This document shows positions 1-9,854 of a stretch of DNA of 46,438 nt, piece by piece. The position numbers and the translations under genes are program-made. The notes beneath the pieces are model-generated. The model searched no databases. It saw only the letters and a program-made list of their open reading frames with translations, and was not told the origin of the DNA. The number at the start of each line of letters is the position of its first letter. The stretch's first letter is position 1. Location of the stretch: contig CAMDSO010000019.1 of NCBI GenBank assembly GCA_945906935.1, positions 1 through 46,438 of the forward strand. The letters run 5' to 3'. The DNA is from Bordetella parapertussis (GTDB taxonomy: Bacteria; Pseudomonadota; Gammaproteobacteria; Burkholderiales; SG8-41).

Positions 1-2
1 TG

Positions 3-65
3 TTCGCCGGCGCCATCGTCGCGCTGCGCCGGTTCGTCCTTGCGTCGGCGCCGGCCCGGCATTAA
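3..65 (+). CDS. C-terminal fragment of an unidentified gene
   Basis: An open frame enters from the left edge and stops at a TAA, giving 20 residues that begin FAGAIVALRRFVLA. The hydrophobic stretch followed by arginines looks like the end of a membrane segment, but it is too short to assign. In many betaproteobacteria the cell-division cluster ending in ftsZ lies upstream of lpxC; this tail does not look like the FtsZ C-terminus. It could also be a chance open frame. Confidence 0.3.
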   Translation, partial: FAGAIVALRRFVLASAPARH

Positions 66-123
66 CGGCCGGCCGGCATGCTAAAATGTTTGCCCAAAAG
101 CGGTAAAACCGAAGACAAATCAA

Positions 124-1038
124 GTGATTCAGCAGCGCACTCTAAAAAACGTGATCCGCGCTACCGGGGTCGGCTTGCATACCGGGGAAAAGGTCTATTT
201 GACCCTGCGCCCTGCTACGCCGGACACGGGTGTTGTCTTTACGCGTACTGATTTGCCTTCGCCCGCCGAGATTCGTGCCGATCCGTATCACGTTGGCGAC
301 ACCCGGCTGTCAACCTGCCTTGAGCAGAATGGCGCGCGCGTTTCGACGGTCGAACATTTGATGTCGGCGCTGGCTGGTCTCGGTATTGATAATGTGTACG
401 TCGATGTTTCCGCACCCGAAGTGCCGATCATGGACGGCAGCGCCGGACCCTTCGTCTTTCTTCTGCAGTCTGCGGGGATTGCAGAGCAGCCGGCGGCGAA
501 AAAATTCATCCGTATTCTCAAAACGGTGGAAGTCACCGAGCGCGATAAGTCGGCGAAGTTTTCTCCGCACAACGGCTTTCGGGTTGAGTTCAGCATCGAT
601 TTCAATCATCCCGTTTTCGACAGTTCTTCGAACCGGGTGCTGGTTGATTTTGCCGATACCTCTTACGTCAAGGAAGTCAGTCGCGCGCGTACTTTTGGCT
701 TCATGCATGAGGTCGAATGGATGCGCGGTCAGGGCCTCGCCCTGGGCGGCTCGCTGGACAACGCGATTGTTCTCGACGAATACCGTGTGCTCAACAACGA
801 TGGTTTGCGTTACGACGACGAGTTCGTGAAACACAAGGTGCTCGATGCCATTGGTGACCTTTATTTGCTCGGGCATCCAGTGATCGGTACCTTTACCGCG
901 CACAAATCGGGTCACGCACTGAATAATGCGTTGTTGCGGCGGATGCTCGAAACCGAGGGCGCCTGGGAGTACGTGACTTTCGATCGGGTTGAGGATGCGC
1001 CGGCCTGTGTTGCCTCGATTCAGCCCGCACTGGCCTGA
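124..1038 (+). CDS. lpxC: UDP-3-O-acyl-N-acetylglucosamine deacetylase LpxC
   Basis: Cytosolic zinc enzyme for the committed step of lipid A synthesis, removing the N-acetyl group of UDP-3-O-acyl-GlcNAc. The 304-residue length is the family norm. Visible catalytic and metal residues are E77-H78 (in TVEHLMSAL), H237 and D241 (in [10 protein letters not shown]) and H264 (in KSGHALNN). The start is a GTG, chosen because the family's usual N-terminus (M-x-Q-R-T-L-K) begins exactly there; no ATG in frame fits. A TAAAAT about 35 bases upstream could be a -10 element, but no convincing -35 was seen. The gene-poor GC-rich palindrome at 66-77 precedes it. Confidence 0.98.
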   Translation: MIQQRTLKNVIRATGVGLHTGEKVYLTLRPATPDTGVVFTRTDLPSPAEIRADPYHVGDTRLSTCLEQNGARVSTVEHLMSALAGLGIDNVYVDVSAPEVPIMDGSAGPFVFLLQSAGIAEQPAAKKFIRILKTVEVTERDKSAKFSPHNGFRVEFSIDFNHPVFDSSSNRVLVDFADTSYVKEVSRARTFGFMHEVEWMRGQGLALGGSLDNAIVLDEYRVLNNDGLRYDDEFVKHKVLDAIGDLYLLGHPVIGTFTAHKSGHALNNALLRRMLETEGAWEYVTFDRVEDAPACVASIQPALA

Positions 1039-1089
1039 GTTTGCACCGCCCACTGTGCGACCGGCCATGCTCTTGCAGGTGAGGCGCTA

Positions 1090-1275
1090 ATGTTGGTGCT
1101 GCGCATCGTCGGCTTTCTGCTGCTAATCGCCGTGGGTGGCTCGCTTGTCACCTATCTACTGACGCGAAACCGGCGCTACCTCACCTTTGCCTGGCAGATG
1201 CTCAAATACGGCATGCTGATGGCGAGCATCGTATTGGCGTTCATGTTGTTCGAGCGTCTCTTCATGGTGCTCTAA
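1090..1275 (+). CDS. small two-helix inner-membrane protein of unknown function
   Basis: A 61-residue protein with two predicted membrane spans (about residues 4-25 and 37-58) joined by a short basic loop, TRNRRYLTF. It starts at ATG after a GAGGCG-like ribosome site and lies 51 bases past lpxC on the same strand, so it is probably cotranscribed with it. No catalytic motif is visible. The position between lpxC and the dciA/M23/secA block suggests an envelope role, but nothing in the sequence identifies one. Confidence 0.7.
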   Translation: MLVLRIVGFLLLIAVGGSLVTYLLTRNRRYLTFAWQMLKYGMLMASIVLAFMLFERLFMVL

Positions 1276-1294
1276 GACGTCGGTTGCCGCCCCT

Positions 1295-1735
1295 TCAGGG
1301 AGCTTTTTTACCATGGGCGGCCAGACGGTTCAGCGCGTCGCGCAATGGCGATGCTTCAAGTTCCTCCGCAAGCCTTTTTATTTCCCCAATAGATTCAAGG
1401 CTTAAAGTTCTTTTTTCGGCACTGGAGGCCGTTTTTTGGACGGCATTCCTAACTTGCACTTCAATATGTATTGCAGTAACCTGCGCTCCTTCTTTCTGGT
1501 ATCCGGCAATCAGCCGCTGGGTTAACTGCCTTAATTGCGAGGCAATCGCGGCATTGGTTGCGGTTAGAGTCAGGGTTTCCTCACTTAACTGTTTGACTAA
1601 ACAGTGTTTTGTTAGATCTGATGGCGCGTATTTCGCCAAAATATGCTGCAGTTCTGACAAATGACGGGCTGCTTGCGTAAGATTCCGCAACGGATCGGCA
1701 GAGTTCAGATAAAAATCGAGTCTACGAGCGGACAT
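1295..1735 (-). CDS. dciA: DciA/DUF721-family protein, probable DnaB helicase loader
   Basis: A 146-residue protein with the DUF721 layout: a compact N-terminal domain opening MSARRLDFYL, a conserved L-x(n)-A-x-QLRQL segment near the middle, and a charged, probably flexible C-terminal tail. DciA is the ancestral bacterial replicative helicase loader in lineages lacking DnaC. The ATG at 1735 is preferred over an in-frame TTG seven codons upstream because family proteins open with this MSARRLD-like sequence. The start codon lies only 23 bases from the divergent M23 peptidase start, so upstream signals for each gene must overlap the other's 5' end. Confidence 0.85.
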   Translation of the reverse strand: MSARRLDFYLNSADPLRNLTQAARHLSELQHILAKYAPSDLTKHCLVKQLSEETLTLTATNAAIASQLRQLTQRLIAGYQKEGAQVTAIHIEVQVRNAVQKTASSAEKRTLSLESIGEIKRLAEELEASPLRDALNRLAAHGKKAP

Positions 1736-1758
1736 CGGTTTGGGATAGCGGGACAACG

Positions 1759-2676
1759 ATGAACATCATTCTGGTTTCCGAACAACTGAGCAAAGCGCGG
1801 ACCATCACGCTGACCCTCCCGCACATGCTTGCGGGCGCTGTCGTTGCCGCGATGTCTGTCTTGGTTCTGGCATTTTGTATCCAATGGGTGGTTCTGCGTT
1901 ATGCGCCCAGCCTCAACAGCCCACTGCTCAATTCCCTGATTCTAAGCGTTCAGCGCGAGCAAAACGAAAAAGTTCAGAGCTATCTGCGAGAAAATCTCAG
2001 TGCGATGGCGGCAAAACTCGGTCAGATGCAGGCACAGCTACTGCGTCTGGATACGCTGGGTGAACGACTGGCCAAGACCGCCGGCTTTAAGCCCCAGGAA
2101 TTCATGTTTGATCAGCCACCAGGGCGCGGCGGCGCATTTTCTAGTATGCCGACCTACGATCTTTCGTTGGGAGATCTGACCCAGCAGATCAATGTCCTGA
2201 CCAAGCAAATGGAGGACCGGACCGAGAAACTTGGCATCCTTGATTCACTCATGATCGTCGATAGTGCGAAGAAGAAATTGCTGCCTTCGGTGCTGCCGAT
2301 TGAAGGCGGGTGGTATTCGTCGAACTATGGCTGGCGCATCGACCCGATCACAGGAACCCGTGCCTTCCACGAAGGCATGGACTTTATGGCGGAGATTGGA
2401 ACACCTGCGCGGGCTGCGGCCGGCGGCATGGTCATCTACTCCGATTTTCACCCTCAATATGGTAATATGATTGAGATTGACCATGGCAACGGATTGGTCT
2501 CGCGCTACGCGCATCTGTCCAAGCGCATGGTTAAAAACGGTGACGTAATATTGAGTAGCAGTACGATCGGTGCAGTTGGTAACACGGGGCGCTCAACGGG
2601 ACCACATTTGCATTTTGAAGTACGCCAAAATGGCGCTCCGCTGAATCCGGTGCAATTCCTGCGATTGCCCGGGTAA
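1759..2676 (+). CDS. membrane-anchored M23 family metallopeptidase
   Basis: A 305-residue envelope protein. A short cytosolic N-terminus is followed by one membrane span (about residues 24-48), a coiled-coil periplasmic stalk (about 60-115) and a C-terminal LytM/M23 domain (about 195-305). The domain carries the zinc signature H-x(3)-D in FHEGMDF and the HLH motif in GPHLHFEV, so it looks catalytically competent and not merely an activator. Such proteins cut peptide cross-bridges of peptidoglycan. In betaproteobacteria this gene is commonly next to secA, as here. A strong terminator follows directly, so it ends its own transcript. Confidence 0.92.
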   Translation: MNIILVSEQLSKARTITLTLPHMLAGAVVAAMSVLVLAFCIQWVVLRYAPSLNSPLLNSLILSVQREQNEKVQSYLRENLSAMAAKLGQMQAQLLRLDTLGERLAKTAGFKPQEFMFDQPPGRGGAFSSMPTYDLSLGDLTQQINVLTKQMEDRTEKLGILDSLMIVDSAKKKLLPSVLPIEGGWYSSNYGWRIDPITGTRAFHEGMDFMAEIGTPARAAAGGMVIYSDFHPQYGNMIEIDHGNGLVSRYAHLSKRMVKNGDVILSSSTIGAVGNTGRSTGPHLHFEVRQNGAPLNPVQFLRLPG

Positions 2677-2696
2677 CGAATTCGAATTTGACGCAG

Positions 2697-2727
2697 AAGG
2701 GGGTGGGGTGTTTTCCCACCCCTTTTT
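2697..2727 (+). terminator. rho-independent terminator after M23 peptidase gene
   Basis: GGGGTGGG (2700-2707) pairs perfectly with CCCACCCC (2715-2722) around a 7-base loop, followed by TTTTT. A-T pairs at the base extend the stem. It separates the peptidase transcript from secA. Confidence 0.92.
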
Positions 2728-2793
2728 GTTTGAGGATTTGCCGGCCGCAACCCACGGCGCAGCAGTTGTTGCGCCCCATTTGATTGAATAACC

Positions 2794-5514
2794 ATGGTTA
2801 CAGGTTTACTCAAAACAATTTTCGGCAGCCGTAACGAACGACTGCTTCGGCAGTATTCGGCCACGGTTCGCATCATTAATACGCACGAACCGGAAATATC
2901 GAAACTGACGGATACCGAACTGCAGGCCAAGACTGACGAGTTCAAGCAACGCTTTGCCGCTGGCGAATCGTTGGACGACATGCTGCCGGAAGCCTTTGCC
3001 GTCGTGCGTGAGGCGGGCAAGCGGGTCTTGCAGATGCGGCACTTCGATGTGCAGATGATTGGCGGTATTGCCTTGCATCAAGGGAAAATCGGTGAGATGC
3101 GCACTGGCGAGGGTAAGACGCTGGTGGCAACCCTGCCTGCCTATCTGAACGCGCTCGCCGGAAAGGGTGTGCACGTCGTCACTGTCAATGACTATCTGGC
3201 CAAACGGGACTCCGAATGGATGGGGCGCGTTTACGGGTTTCTCGGGCTTTCCGTCGGCGTGATTCTTTCGCAAATGAATCATTCCGACAAGCAGGCCGCT
3301 TACGCGGCCGATATCACCTACGGTACCAATAACGAATTCGGCTTCGATTATTTGCGTGACAACATGGCATCCGCCGCGTCCGAGCGATTTCAGCGCGCAT
3401 TGAATTACGCGATTGTTGACGAGGTCGACTCCATTCTGATTGACGAGGCACGCACGCCCTTGATTATCTCGGGGCAGGCTGAAGACACCACCGAGCTCTA
3501 TTTCCGCATGAAAGAAATAGCGCCGCGATTGACGCGTCAGAAAGACGAAAACAGCCCGGGCGACTACAGTGTCGACGAGAAGGCCCACCAGGTGTTGCTC
3601 TCGGAAGAGGGGCACGAGCGCTCCGAGGCCTTGCTTGCCGAGTCAGGATTATTGCCTCATGGCGGTAGTCTTTACGACCCGAGCAACATCAATCTCATAC
3701 ACCACCTGTATGCCGCCTTGCGGGCGCAGACCTTGTATCACCGTGACCAGAACTATGTCGTGCAGGATGACGAGGTCATCATCGTCGATGAGTTCACCGG
3801 CCGTCTGATGCCGGGGCGCCGCTGGTCGGACGGTCTGCATCAGGCCGTCGAAGCCAAAGAGGGTGTTGCTATCCAGCGAGAAAACCAGACTCTGGCCTCG
3901 ATCACCTTCCAGAATTTTTTCCGCATGTACAAGAAACTTGCCGGCATGACCGGCACTGCGGACACGGAAGCCTACGAATTTCAGCAGATATACAGCTTGG
4001 AAACCGTGGTGATCCCGACCCACCACAATATGGTGCGTGATGACCGGATGGACCAGGTTTATCAAAGCTCGCGCGAAAAATATGTGGCGGTGATTAAGGA
4101 TATCCAGGAATGCTATTCGCGCGGCCAGCCCGTTCTGGTCGGTACGACTTCGATTGAAAACTCGGAGCTTGTGTCAAAGATGCTCGACAAGGAGAAGTTG
4201 CCGCACAACGTGCTCAACGCCAAGCAGCATGCGCGCGAAGCGGAGATTGTCGTGCAGGCCGGGCGTCTGAAAACGATCACCATTGCCACCAATATGGCCG
4301 GTCGCGGCACCGATATTGTGTTGGGTGGGAATCCTGAGCCCGAGATTGAAAAAATCCACGCCGATACCGCGCTGGACGAGGCGGCAAAGCAAAAGCATAT
4401 TGAAGATATCAAGCACGAATGGCAGAAGCAGCATAACCAGGTGTTGACCGTTGGCGGCCTGCACATTATCGCCACCGAACGTCACGAGTCGCGGCGCATA
4501 GACAACCAGTTGCGCGGCCGTGCTGGCCGTCAGGGCGACGCCGGTTCGAGCCGTTTTTATCTCTCGCTGGAAGACCCGCTGCTGCGTATCTTTGCCTCGG
4601 ATCGTGTGGCCTCGATCATGCAGCGTTTGAAAATGCCGGACGGCGAGGCGATCGAACACCCGTGGGTCACGCGTGCGATTGAAAATGCGCAACGCAAGGT
4701 CGAGGCGCGCAATTTCGATATGCGCAAGCACCTGCTTGATTACGATGATGTCGCCAACGACCAGCGCAAAGCGATTTACGAATCGCGCAACCAGTTGCTC
4801 GAATCGACCGACATTTCAGAGCGAATCGGTTCTATTCGCCACGAGGTAATTAGTGCCTTCATCACGCAGCACATCCCGCCGGAAAGTCTCGAGGAGCAGT
4901 GGGATCTGGCGGGCCTTGAGAAGACGCTTATCGCAGAGTTGCAGCTGGATTTGCCGATCCTGCAATGGCTGGCCGATGAAAGTTCGCTTGACGAGGATCA
5001 GCTGCGCGATCGCATCGTTGACTACGCTGATCGCAAGTACAGCGAGAAGGTGGGGCAGTTTGAGGCGGAACCGATACGCCAGTTCGAACGCACCCTGATG
5101 TTGCAGAGCATTGATTCCCACTGGCGGGAGCATCTCGCGGCGTTGGATCATTTGCGGCAGGGCATCCATCTGCGCAGCTACGCGCAAAAGACGCCGGCGC
5201 AGGAATACAAAAAGGAAGCTTTTGAGCTCTTCGGCCTGATGCTTGAAATGATCAATACCGAAGTCACACGCGTTCTGATGACTGTGCAATTTCGCAGCGA
5301 GGCGGAGTTACAAAAAATCGAGGAACCGCAGGCGCCGACCAACGTGCAGTTTCACCATGCAGATCACGATCAGGCGCTGCAAGAAGCGAATGCTGATGCC
5401 GGCGGGGGAGATGAGCAAACCTTTGTGCGGCAGGGGCAAAAGGTGGGTCGTAACGACCCCTGTCCGTGTGGGTCTGGCAAGAAATACAAGTATTGTCACG
5501 GCAAGCTGGTTTGA
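2794..5514 (+). CDS. secA: preprotein translocase ATPase SecA
   Basis: The 906-residue motor of the Sec pathway drives unfolded preproteins through SecYEG. The first nucleotide-binding fold has Walker A MRTGEGKT (about residue 103) and the [18 protein letters not shown]-box segment. The preprotein cross-linking domain follows, and the second fold includes the GRAGRQGD motif. The C-terminus ends in a zinc-binding SEC-C motif, [17 protein letters not shown], which binds SecB and phospholipid in proteobacteria. Length and motifs are intact. The start ATG lies 66 bases past the preceding terminator, so a promoter probably sits in that gap. Confidence 0.99.
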   Translation: MVTGLLKTIFGSRNERLLRQYSATVRIINTHEPEISKLTDTELQAKTDEFKQRFAAGESLDDMLPEAFAVVREAGKRVLQMRHFDVQMIGGIALHQGKIGEMRTGEGKTLVATLPAYLNALAGKGVHVVTVNDYLAKRDSEWMGRVYGFLGLSVGVILSQMNHSDKQAAYAADITYGTNNEFGFDYLRDNMASAASERFQRALNYAIVDEVDSILIDEARTPLIISGQAEDTTELYFRMKEIAPRLTRQKDENSPGDYSVDEKAHQVLLSEEGHERSEALLAESGLLPHGGSLYDPSNINLIHHLYAALRAQTLYHRDQNYVVQDDEVIIVDEFTGRLMPGRRWSDGLHQAVEAKEGVAIQRENQTLASITFQNFFRMYKKLAGMTGTADTEAYEFQQIYSLETVVIPTHHNMVRDDRMDQVYQSSREKYVAVIKDIQECYSRGQPVLVGTTSIENSELVSKMLDKEKLPHNVLNAKQHAREAEIVVQAGRLKTITIATNMAGRGTDIVLGGNPEPEIEKIHADTALDEAAKQKHIEDIKHEWQKQHNQVLTVGGLHIIATERHESRRIDNQLRGRAGRQGDAGSSRFYLSLEDPLLRIFASDRVASIMQRLKMPDGEAIEHPWVTRAIENAQRKVEARNFDMRKHLLDYDDVANDQRKAIYESRNQLLESTDISERIGSIRHEVISAFITQHIPPESLEEQWDLAGLEKTLIAELQLDLPILQWLADESSLDEDQLRDRIVDYADRKYSEKVGQFEAEPIRQFERTLMLQSIDSHWREHLAALDHLRQGIHLRSYAQKTPAQEYKKEAFELFGLMLEMINTEVTRVLMTVQFRSEAELQKIEEPQAPTNVQFHHADHDQALQEANADAGGGDEQTFVRQGQKVGRNDPCPCGSGKKYKYCHGKLV

Positions 5515-5556
5515 TGACCTGCAGCGGGGCATAGCATTCCTGATTGAGGAACATTC

Positions 5557-6789
5557 ATGGCGGTAAATCTGGCAGCTCCAGAGGCAACATCTTTATTGCC
5601 GGTTCGAGGCATCACCCTCGGTATTGCAGAGGCCGGTATCAAGAAGGCGCAACGCAAGGATTTGCTTGTTATCAAACTTGCACCTGGCGCCAGGGTCGCC
5701 GGCGTGTTTACACAAAACCGCATGTGTGCCGCACCGGTCATCGTAACGCGCGAGCACCTTGCCTCCTCCGCTACAAGCATACAAGCATTGGTCGTGAATA
5801 CCGGTAACGCCAATGCCGGCACCGGTGCCGAAGGTCTCGCTCATACGCACCGCACCTGTGCGGAACTAGCCCGTCTGCTGGACTGCACCCCTGAACAGAT
5901 ACTGCCGTTTTCAACCGGGGTGATCATGGAGCCGTTGCCGGTCGATCGTGTGCTTGCGGGGTTGCCCGCCTGTCTCGGCGATTTGCGTGCCGATAACTGG
6001 CTTAAGGCGGCGAACGCCATCATGACTACCGATACGATCCCAAAGGCGGTGTCGCGGCAGATTGATCTTGCTGGAACCCGGATCACTATCACCGGCATCG
6101 CCAAAGGGGCCGGCATGATTCATCCCAACATGGCGACCATGCTTGGATATATCGCGATCGATGCGCGTATCGCACAACCCTTGCTGCAGAAAATGGTAGC
6201 CCACGCGGCTCAACGCTCGTTCAATGCGATCACTGTGGATGGCGATACATCGACTAACGACAGTTTTGTCCTGATCGCCAGCGGAGCAGCTGAGATGGCC
6301 GAGATCGACAGCGCGGCGAGTGACGAATACGCCATTCTCTGCGAGGGTGTGACGGCGGTTGCCAGCGAGCTCGCACGGGCGATCGTGCGTGACGGTGAGG
6401 GCGCGACAAAATTCATCACCATGCAAATCGAGGGCGGGCGTGACGAAGATGAATGCCGCAAAGTTGGTTTTGCCATCGGCCATTCGCCACTGGTTAAAAC
6501 CGCATTTTTCGCTTCTGATCCGAATCTTGGCCGAATTCTTGCAGCCATCGGTTATGCAGGCATCAATGATCTCGATGTTTCCCGGCTCGACCTTTACCTC
6601 GATGACGTGTTGGTGGCGCGCGGCGGCGGTCGCAATCCGTCTTATGAAGAGGCCGACGGCCAGCGCGTCATGCAACAAAGCGAGATCACGGTGCGCGTGG
6701 TGCTCAATCGCGGGGATAAGGCGATCACAATGTGGACTTGCGACCTCTCGCATGATTACGTCAGCATCAACGCCGATTATCGATCATAG
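5557..6789 (+). CDS. argJ: bifunctional ornithine acetyltransferase / N-acetylglutamate synthase ArgJ
   Basis: A 410-residue arginine biosynthesis enzyme that recycles the acetyl group from N-acetylornithine to glutamate. The precursor cleaves itself at an A-T bond to give alpha and beta chains. The cleavage motif is [10 protein letters not shown] with Thr194 as the new N-terminal nucleophile. The oxyanion-type TTGN/TNAN features expected near the N-terminus are present (VVNTGNANA). It starts 42 bases after secA with a GAGGAAC ribosome site, and secA-argJ adjacency is common in betaproteobacteria. Whether it also uses acetyl-CoA (the bifunctional form) cannot be told from sequence. Confidence 0.97.
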   Translation: MAVNLAAPEATSLLPVRGITLGIAEAGIKKAQRKDLLVIKLAPGARVAGVFTQNRMCAAPVIVTREHLASSATSIQALVVNTGNANAGTGAEGLAHTHRTCAELARLLDCTPEQILPFSTGVIMEPLPVDRVLAGLPACLGDLRADNWLKAANAIMTTDTIPKAVSRQIDLAGTRITITGIAKGAGMIHPNMATMLGYIAIDARIAQPLLQKMVAHAAQRSFNAITVDGDTSTNDSFVLIASGAAEMAEIDSAASDEYAILCEGVTAVASELARAIVRDGEGATKFITMQIEGGRDEDECRKVGFAIGHSPLVKTAFFASDPNLGRILAAIGYAGINDLDVSRLDLYLDDVLVARGGGRNPSYEEADGQRVMQQSEITVRVVLNRGDKAITMWTCDLSHDYVSINADYRS

Positions 6790-6897
6790 GTGTTGGCATC
6801 GGATGCGGTGTATTTATTCCTATGAGGGGCCGGCGCGGTACTGCTGATTGCAGCGTATCGATCCAATTGAAATTTTTTATTTGAACGTCAAAAAATC

Positions 6898-7773
6898 ATG
6901 AACCCAACTGAAAAAATATTTGAACGCGCCGAGGGCTTGCTGGCGCGTCTTGAAAGATTGCTGCCGGGAGAGCCCGCGCCGACCGAATGGAAGAAATCAA
7001 TCGCATTCCGCTGGCGCAAGCGCAACGGGCACGGCGTCATACAGAGTGTGAATCTTGTGCACAAAATTAGCCTTGCCGATTTGCGCGGCATCGACCGGCA
7101 GAAAAAAATCGTCGAGCAGAACACCCGCCAGTTCGTGGAAGGTTATCCGGCCAATAACGTGTTGTTGACCGGGTCGCGTGGAACCGGCAAGTCGTCGCTG
7201 ATCAAGGCGTTGCTTAACAAGTTTGCCGCACGCGGATTGCGCGTGATCGAAGTTGAAAAACAGGATCTCGTTGATTTGCCTGATATCGTCGAGCAGATCG
7301 CGGCGCGTCCCGAACGTTTTATTCTGTATTGCGATGATCTTTCCTTCGAGGCAGACGAGCCCGGCTACAAGGCGCTCAAGGTGGTGCTTGATGGTTCGGT
7401 CGCTGCTGCCTCTGAAAATTGTCTCGTCTACGCGACTTCCAACCGCCGTCATCTGATGCCGGATTACATGTCGGATAACCTTGAGGCCAAGCCTGTCGGC
7501 GACGATATTCACCCCGGCGAGACGGTCGAGGAGAAGGTCTCGTTGTCCGAGCGTTTTGGCGTGTGGGTTTCTTTTTACCCTTTCGACCAGGACGAATACC
7601 TGCAAATCGTCGCGCAGTGGCTGGGTTACTTCAAGGTCGCCGGTGCCAACGGCGAAGCCGTGCGCCATGCCGCGCTGCAATGGGCTTTGCAGCGTGGTTC
7701 GCGTAGCGGTCGCGTTGCATGGCAGTTTGCGCGTGACTGGGCGGGCCGCGCGCACGCCGCTCGTGGCAAGTAA
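6898..7773 (+). CDS. DUF815 family ATP-binding protein
   Basis: A 291-residue P-loop ATPase of the DUF815 group. The Walker A motif is GSRGTGKSS near residue 88. The Walker B-like stretch FILYCDDLSFE follows near residue 142, then an arginine-finger-like ATSNRRHLMP segment. This layout is AAA+-like. No specific substrate is established for the family. It sits 21 bases ahead of the Nudix-ThiE gene and is probably cotranscribed. The roughly 108 bases upstream are A/T-rich and could hold a promoter, but no clear -35/-10 pair was seen. Confidence 0.88.
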   Translation: MNPTEKIFERAEGLLARLERLLPGEPAPTEWKKSIAFRWRKRNGHGVIQSVNLVHKISLADLRGIDRQKKIVEQNTRQFVEGYPANNVLLTGSRGTGKSSLIKALLNKFAARGLRVIEVEKQDLVDLPDIVEQIAARPERFILYCDDLSFEADEPGYKALKVVLDGSVAAASENCLVYATSNRRHLMPDYMSDNLEAKPVGDDIHPGETVEEKVSLSERFGVWVSFYPFDQDEYLQIVAQWLGYFKVAGANGEAVRHAALQWALQRGSRSGRVAWQFARDWAGRAHAARGK

Positions 7774-7793
7774 ATCAGCGACGCGTTGAAAAC

Positions 7794-8738
7794 GTGACGG
7801 CGCGCAAGCGCATAGAAGTGGCTGCCGCCGTGATTGAAAACGATCGTGGCGAGTTTCTTCTCGCGCAGCGTCCCGCCGGCAAAGTCTATGCGGGCTACTG
7901 GGAGTTTCCCGGCGGCAAGGTTGAGCCCGACGAAACTGCGTGCGACGCACTCAAGCGCGAGTTGCATGAAGAGCTCGGGCTGGACGTAGAGACGGCTTAC
8001 CCCTGGCTGACGCGCAAATTCGATTATGAGCATGCAGATGTATGTCTGCGTTTTTTTCGTGTGCTGGCCTGGCGTGGCGAGCCACAGGGACGCGAGCAGC
8101 AGCAGTTCGCATGGCAGACGGTGGGTGGTATCAATGTGGCCCCAGTCTTGCCGGCCAACGGACCCATTCTGCGCGCACTTGAACTGCCGCACGTCTACGG
8201 ACTGAGCTGCGCGGCAGAGTGCGGGGGCGACGCTTTTCTAGGCAAACTGCAAGCCGCATTGTCGGCAGGTTTACGTCTGATACAAGTGCGGGAAAAGGCT
8301 ATTGAAGCCGCTGCCCTGGTGAAATTTACCAGCGAAGTCGTGGCATTGGCCCGGCGCTACGGCGCACGAGTGCTCCTCAACGGGCCGGTATCGATAGCTG
8401 ACGCGGCGGGTGCTGATGGCGTGCATATGAGCTCATCTGCACTCATGTCAGCCGCGTGCCGGCCTGACGTCGCGTGGTGCGGTGCATCCTGCCACAACGC
8501 GGCTGAACTTGAGCGTGCATGTGAACTGGGCTGCGATTTTGTCGTGCTGGGGCCTCTGGCGGAAACGCTTAGTCACCCCGGTGTGACACCCATGGGATGG
8601 GACAAATTTTCCGAGCTCATTTGCGATTATTCGCTACCGGTCTATGCGCTGGGCGGTATGCAGAAAGATGATTTACTGCCGGCATGGCGGCAGGGCGCCC
8701 ATGGCATTGCCATGATGCGAGGCGCGTGGAATTGCTGA
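7794..8738 (+). CDS. Nudix hydrolase fused to a ThiE-like domain
   Basis: A 314-residue two-domain protein. Residues 1-130 form a MutT-type Nudix domain with an intact Nudix box (GGKVEPDE..., RELHEELGL), as in enzymes hydrolysing 8-oxo-dGTP. Residues 133-314 resemble thiamine-phosphate synthase (TIM barrel; IQVREK, GVHMSS, DFVVLGP and ALGGM segments). The normal ThiE diphosphate/Mg residues are only partly present, so synthase activity is doubtful. The fusion is known in beta- and gammaproteobacteria. It starts with GTG, preceded by no strong ribosome site; the short distance to the preceding ATPase suggests coupling. Confidence 0.9.
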   Translation: MTARKRIEVAAAVIENDRGEFLLAQRPAGKVYAGYWEFPGGKVEPDETACDALKRELHEELGLDVETAYPWLTRKFDYEHADVCLRFFRVLAWRGEPQGREQQQFAWQTVGGINVAPVLPANGPILRALELPHVYGLSCAAECGGDAFLGKLQAALSAGLRLIQVREKAIEAAALVKFTSEVVALARRYGARVLLNGPVSIADAAGADGVHMSSSALMSAACRPDVAWCGASCHNAAELERACELGCDFVVLGPLAETLSHPGVTPMGWDKFSELICDYSLPVYALGGMQKDDLLPAWRQGAHGIAMMRGAWNC

Positions 8739-8768
8739 TGTGATACCCGCTGGCCGGTCAGACGCGGT

Positions 8769-8972
8769 TTAATTTAGTGGTGGCCGTGACGTGTCTTCCA
8801 TGTTCTCCAGATCATCAACCGGGTCAGCACTGGCGACGCGGTAACTCTCATTTGCCCACGCCCCGAGATCAATCAGGCGGCAGCGCTCTGAGCAAAACGG
8901 GCGGAAACGATTGGAAGGATCCCACTGCGCGGCTTTGCCGCATTGAGGACAATTCACCATGCGAACCTTCAT
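8769..8972 (-). CDS. yacG: DNA gyrase inhibitor YacG (zinc finger)
   Basis: A 67-residue protein with the four-cysteine zinc site C8-x2-C11 and C27-x3-C31, then the conserved [13 protein letters not shown] helix and an acidic tail. In E. coli YacG binds GyrB and blocks DNA binding. It follows zapD by 12 bases on the same strand, the standard coaE-zapD-yacG arrangement. It ends convergently 30 bases from the Nudix-ThiE gene. Confidence 0.95.
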   Translation of the reverse strand: MKVRMVNCPQCGKAAQWDPSNRFRPFCSERCRLIDLGAWANESYRVASADPVDDLENMEDTSRPPLN

Positions 8973-8984
8973 GGTCGTGCCGGT

Positions 8985-9740
8985 TCAGAGATTGCAGAAG
9001 GTCAGTTCGAAATCGACGTCGGATTCGATGACCTTTGCACGCTGACCGCCATCATGCAGAGTGAAGCGGATATTCAGCGCATATTTGTTGGCGCTAATTT
9101 CGGGAACGCATTGATAGTCACGGCGCAAACGCAGGCGCAGCATTTGTGCCACGCGCCCCGCCATCATTTGCTGGTAAACGCCCTGCACTGCAGTTTGTTT
9201 TGAGACCTTGCCGCTTTCGCGCAATAGTCGCAGCATGATGGCGATGCCGTCGCGGATAGGCAGAAAAGGTGCGAGCCAGCCTTCCAGGTCGTGGCGGTGC
9301 AAGTCGGCGCTTTGGTGCAGCCAATAATGGTACGACGGCACATCAAACTCGCACACACCGCCCGGTATGTTGGTGCGTTGTTTGATGCTCATCAGCCACT
9401 CGTTTTCTCGCAGTTTCTGGCCGATCTTCCCCGACATCTGTAACAGGCGTGAGGACACACGATCAATCTCCCACAGAATGCCATCGAGTGCCTGCTCGGA
9501 AATTTCTGGATTGTCATGTAAGGCTTCGAGGGAATGTTTTTGCCGCTCGAGTTCTTGCAACAAATCGGACTTGAGATCCGCCCGGCTTGCGACTTCGAGA
9601 ATTTCAAATATTGATAACAGCGCGACGTGATGTTCCTGCGCATCTGCCTTGGCTGTGAAATAAGCTACTCGCTCGTACAGGTCTTCGAGACGCAACAATG
9701 TGCGTATCCGCTCGCTCAACGGGTATTCGTAGCTGATCAC
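8985..9740 (-). CDS. zapD: cell division protein ZapD
   Basis: A 251-residue protein of the ZapD (YacF/DUF1342) family, which cross-links FtsZ filaments at the division ring. The N-terminal alpha-helical domain opens with the family signature YEYPLSERIRTLLRLE. Further conserved blocks are NPGISEQ-like PEISEQALDG, NIPGGVCEFDVPSYHYWL and a C-terminal beta domain ending DVDFELTFCNL. It lies in the coaE-zapD-yacG block, about 115 bases after coaE. Confidence 0.96.
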   Translation of the reverse strand: MISYEYPLSERIRTLLRLEDLYERVAYFTAKADAQEHHVALLSIFEILEVASRADLKSDLLQELERQKHSLEALHDNPEISEQALDGILWEIDRVSSRLLQMSGKIGQKLRENEWLMSIKQRTNIPGGVCEFDVPSYHYWLHQSADLHRHDLEGWLAPFLPIRDGIAIMLRLLRESGKVSKQTAVQGVYQQMMAGRVAQMLRLRLRRDYQCVPEISANKYALNIRFTLHDGGQRAKVIESDVDFELTFCNL

Positions 9741-9854
9741 GGCGAGGACGGATTACCGGGGAAGTGATTAATGCGCCCAATTGTTCTACAAAACCGTCGA
9801 AAAATAAAGACTTAAGTGCGGTTTTTTAGGCTTTTTCGCAAATCCACCAATACC

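Noticed and set aside
66-77. CGGCCGGCCGGC palindrome before lpxC as a terminator
   Set aside because: No loop of suitable size and no T run follows.
310-1068. 252-codon open frame antisense to lpxC
   Set aside because: It lies wholly opposite a well-supported gene, resembles no known protein and follows from codon bias in GC-rich DNA.
1736-1756. TTG start that would lengthen DciA by seven residues
   Set aside because: The family N-terminus begins at the internal ATG at 1735; the extension is not family-like.
9789-9823. AAAACCG...CGGTTTT inverted repeat near the coaE 3' end
   Set aside because: The loop is over 20 bases and the stem only 7 pairs; it is a weak candidate terminator.
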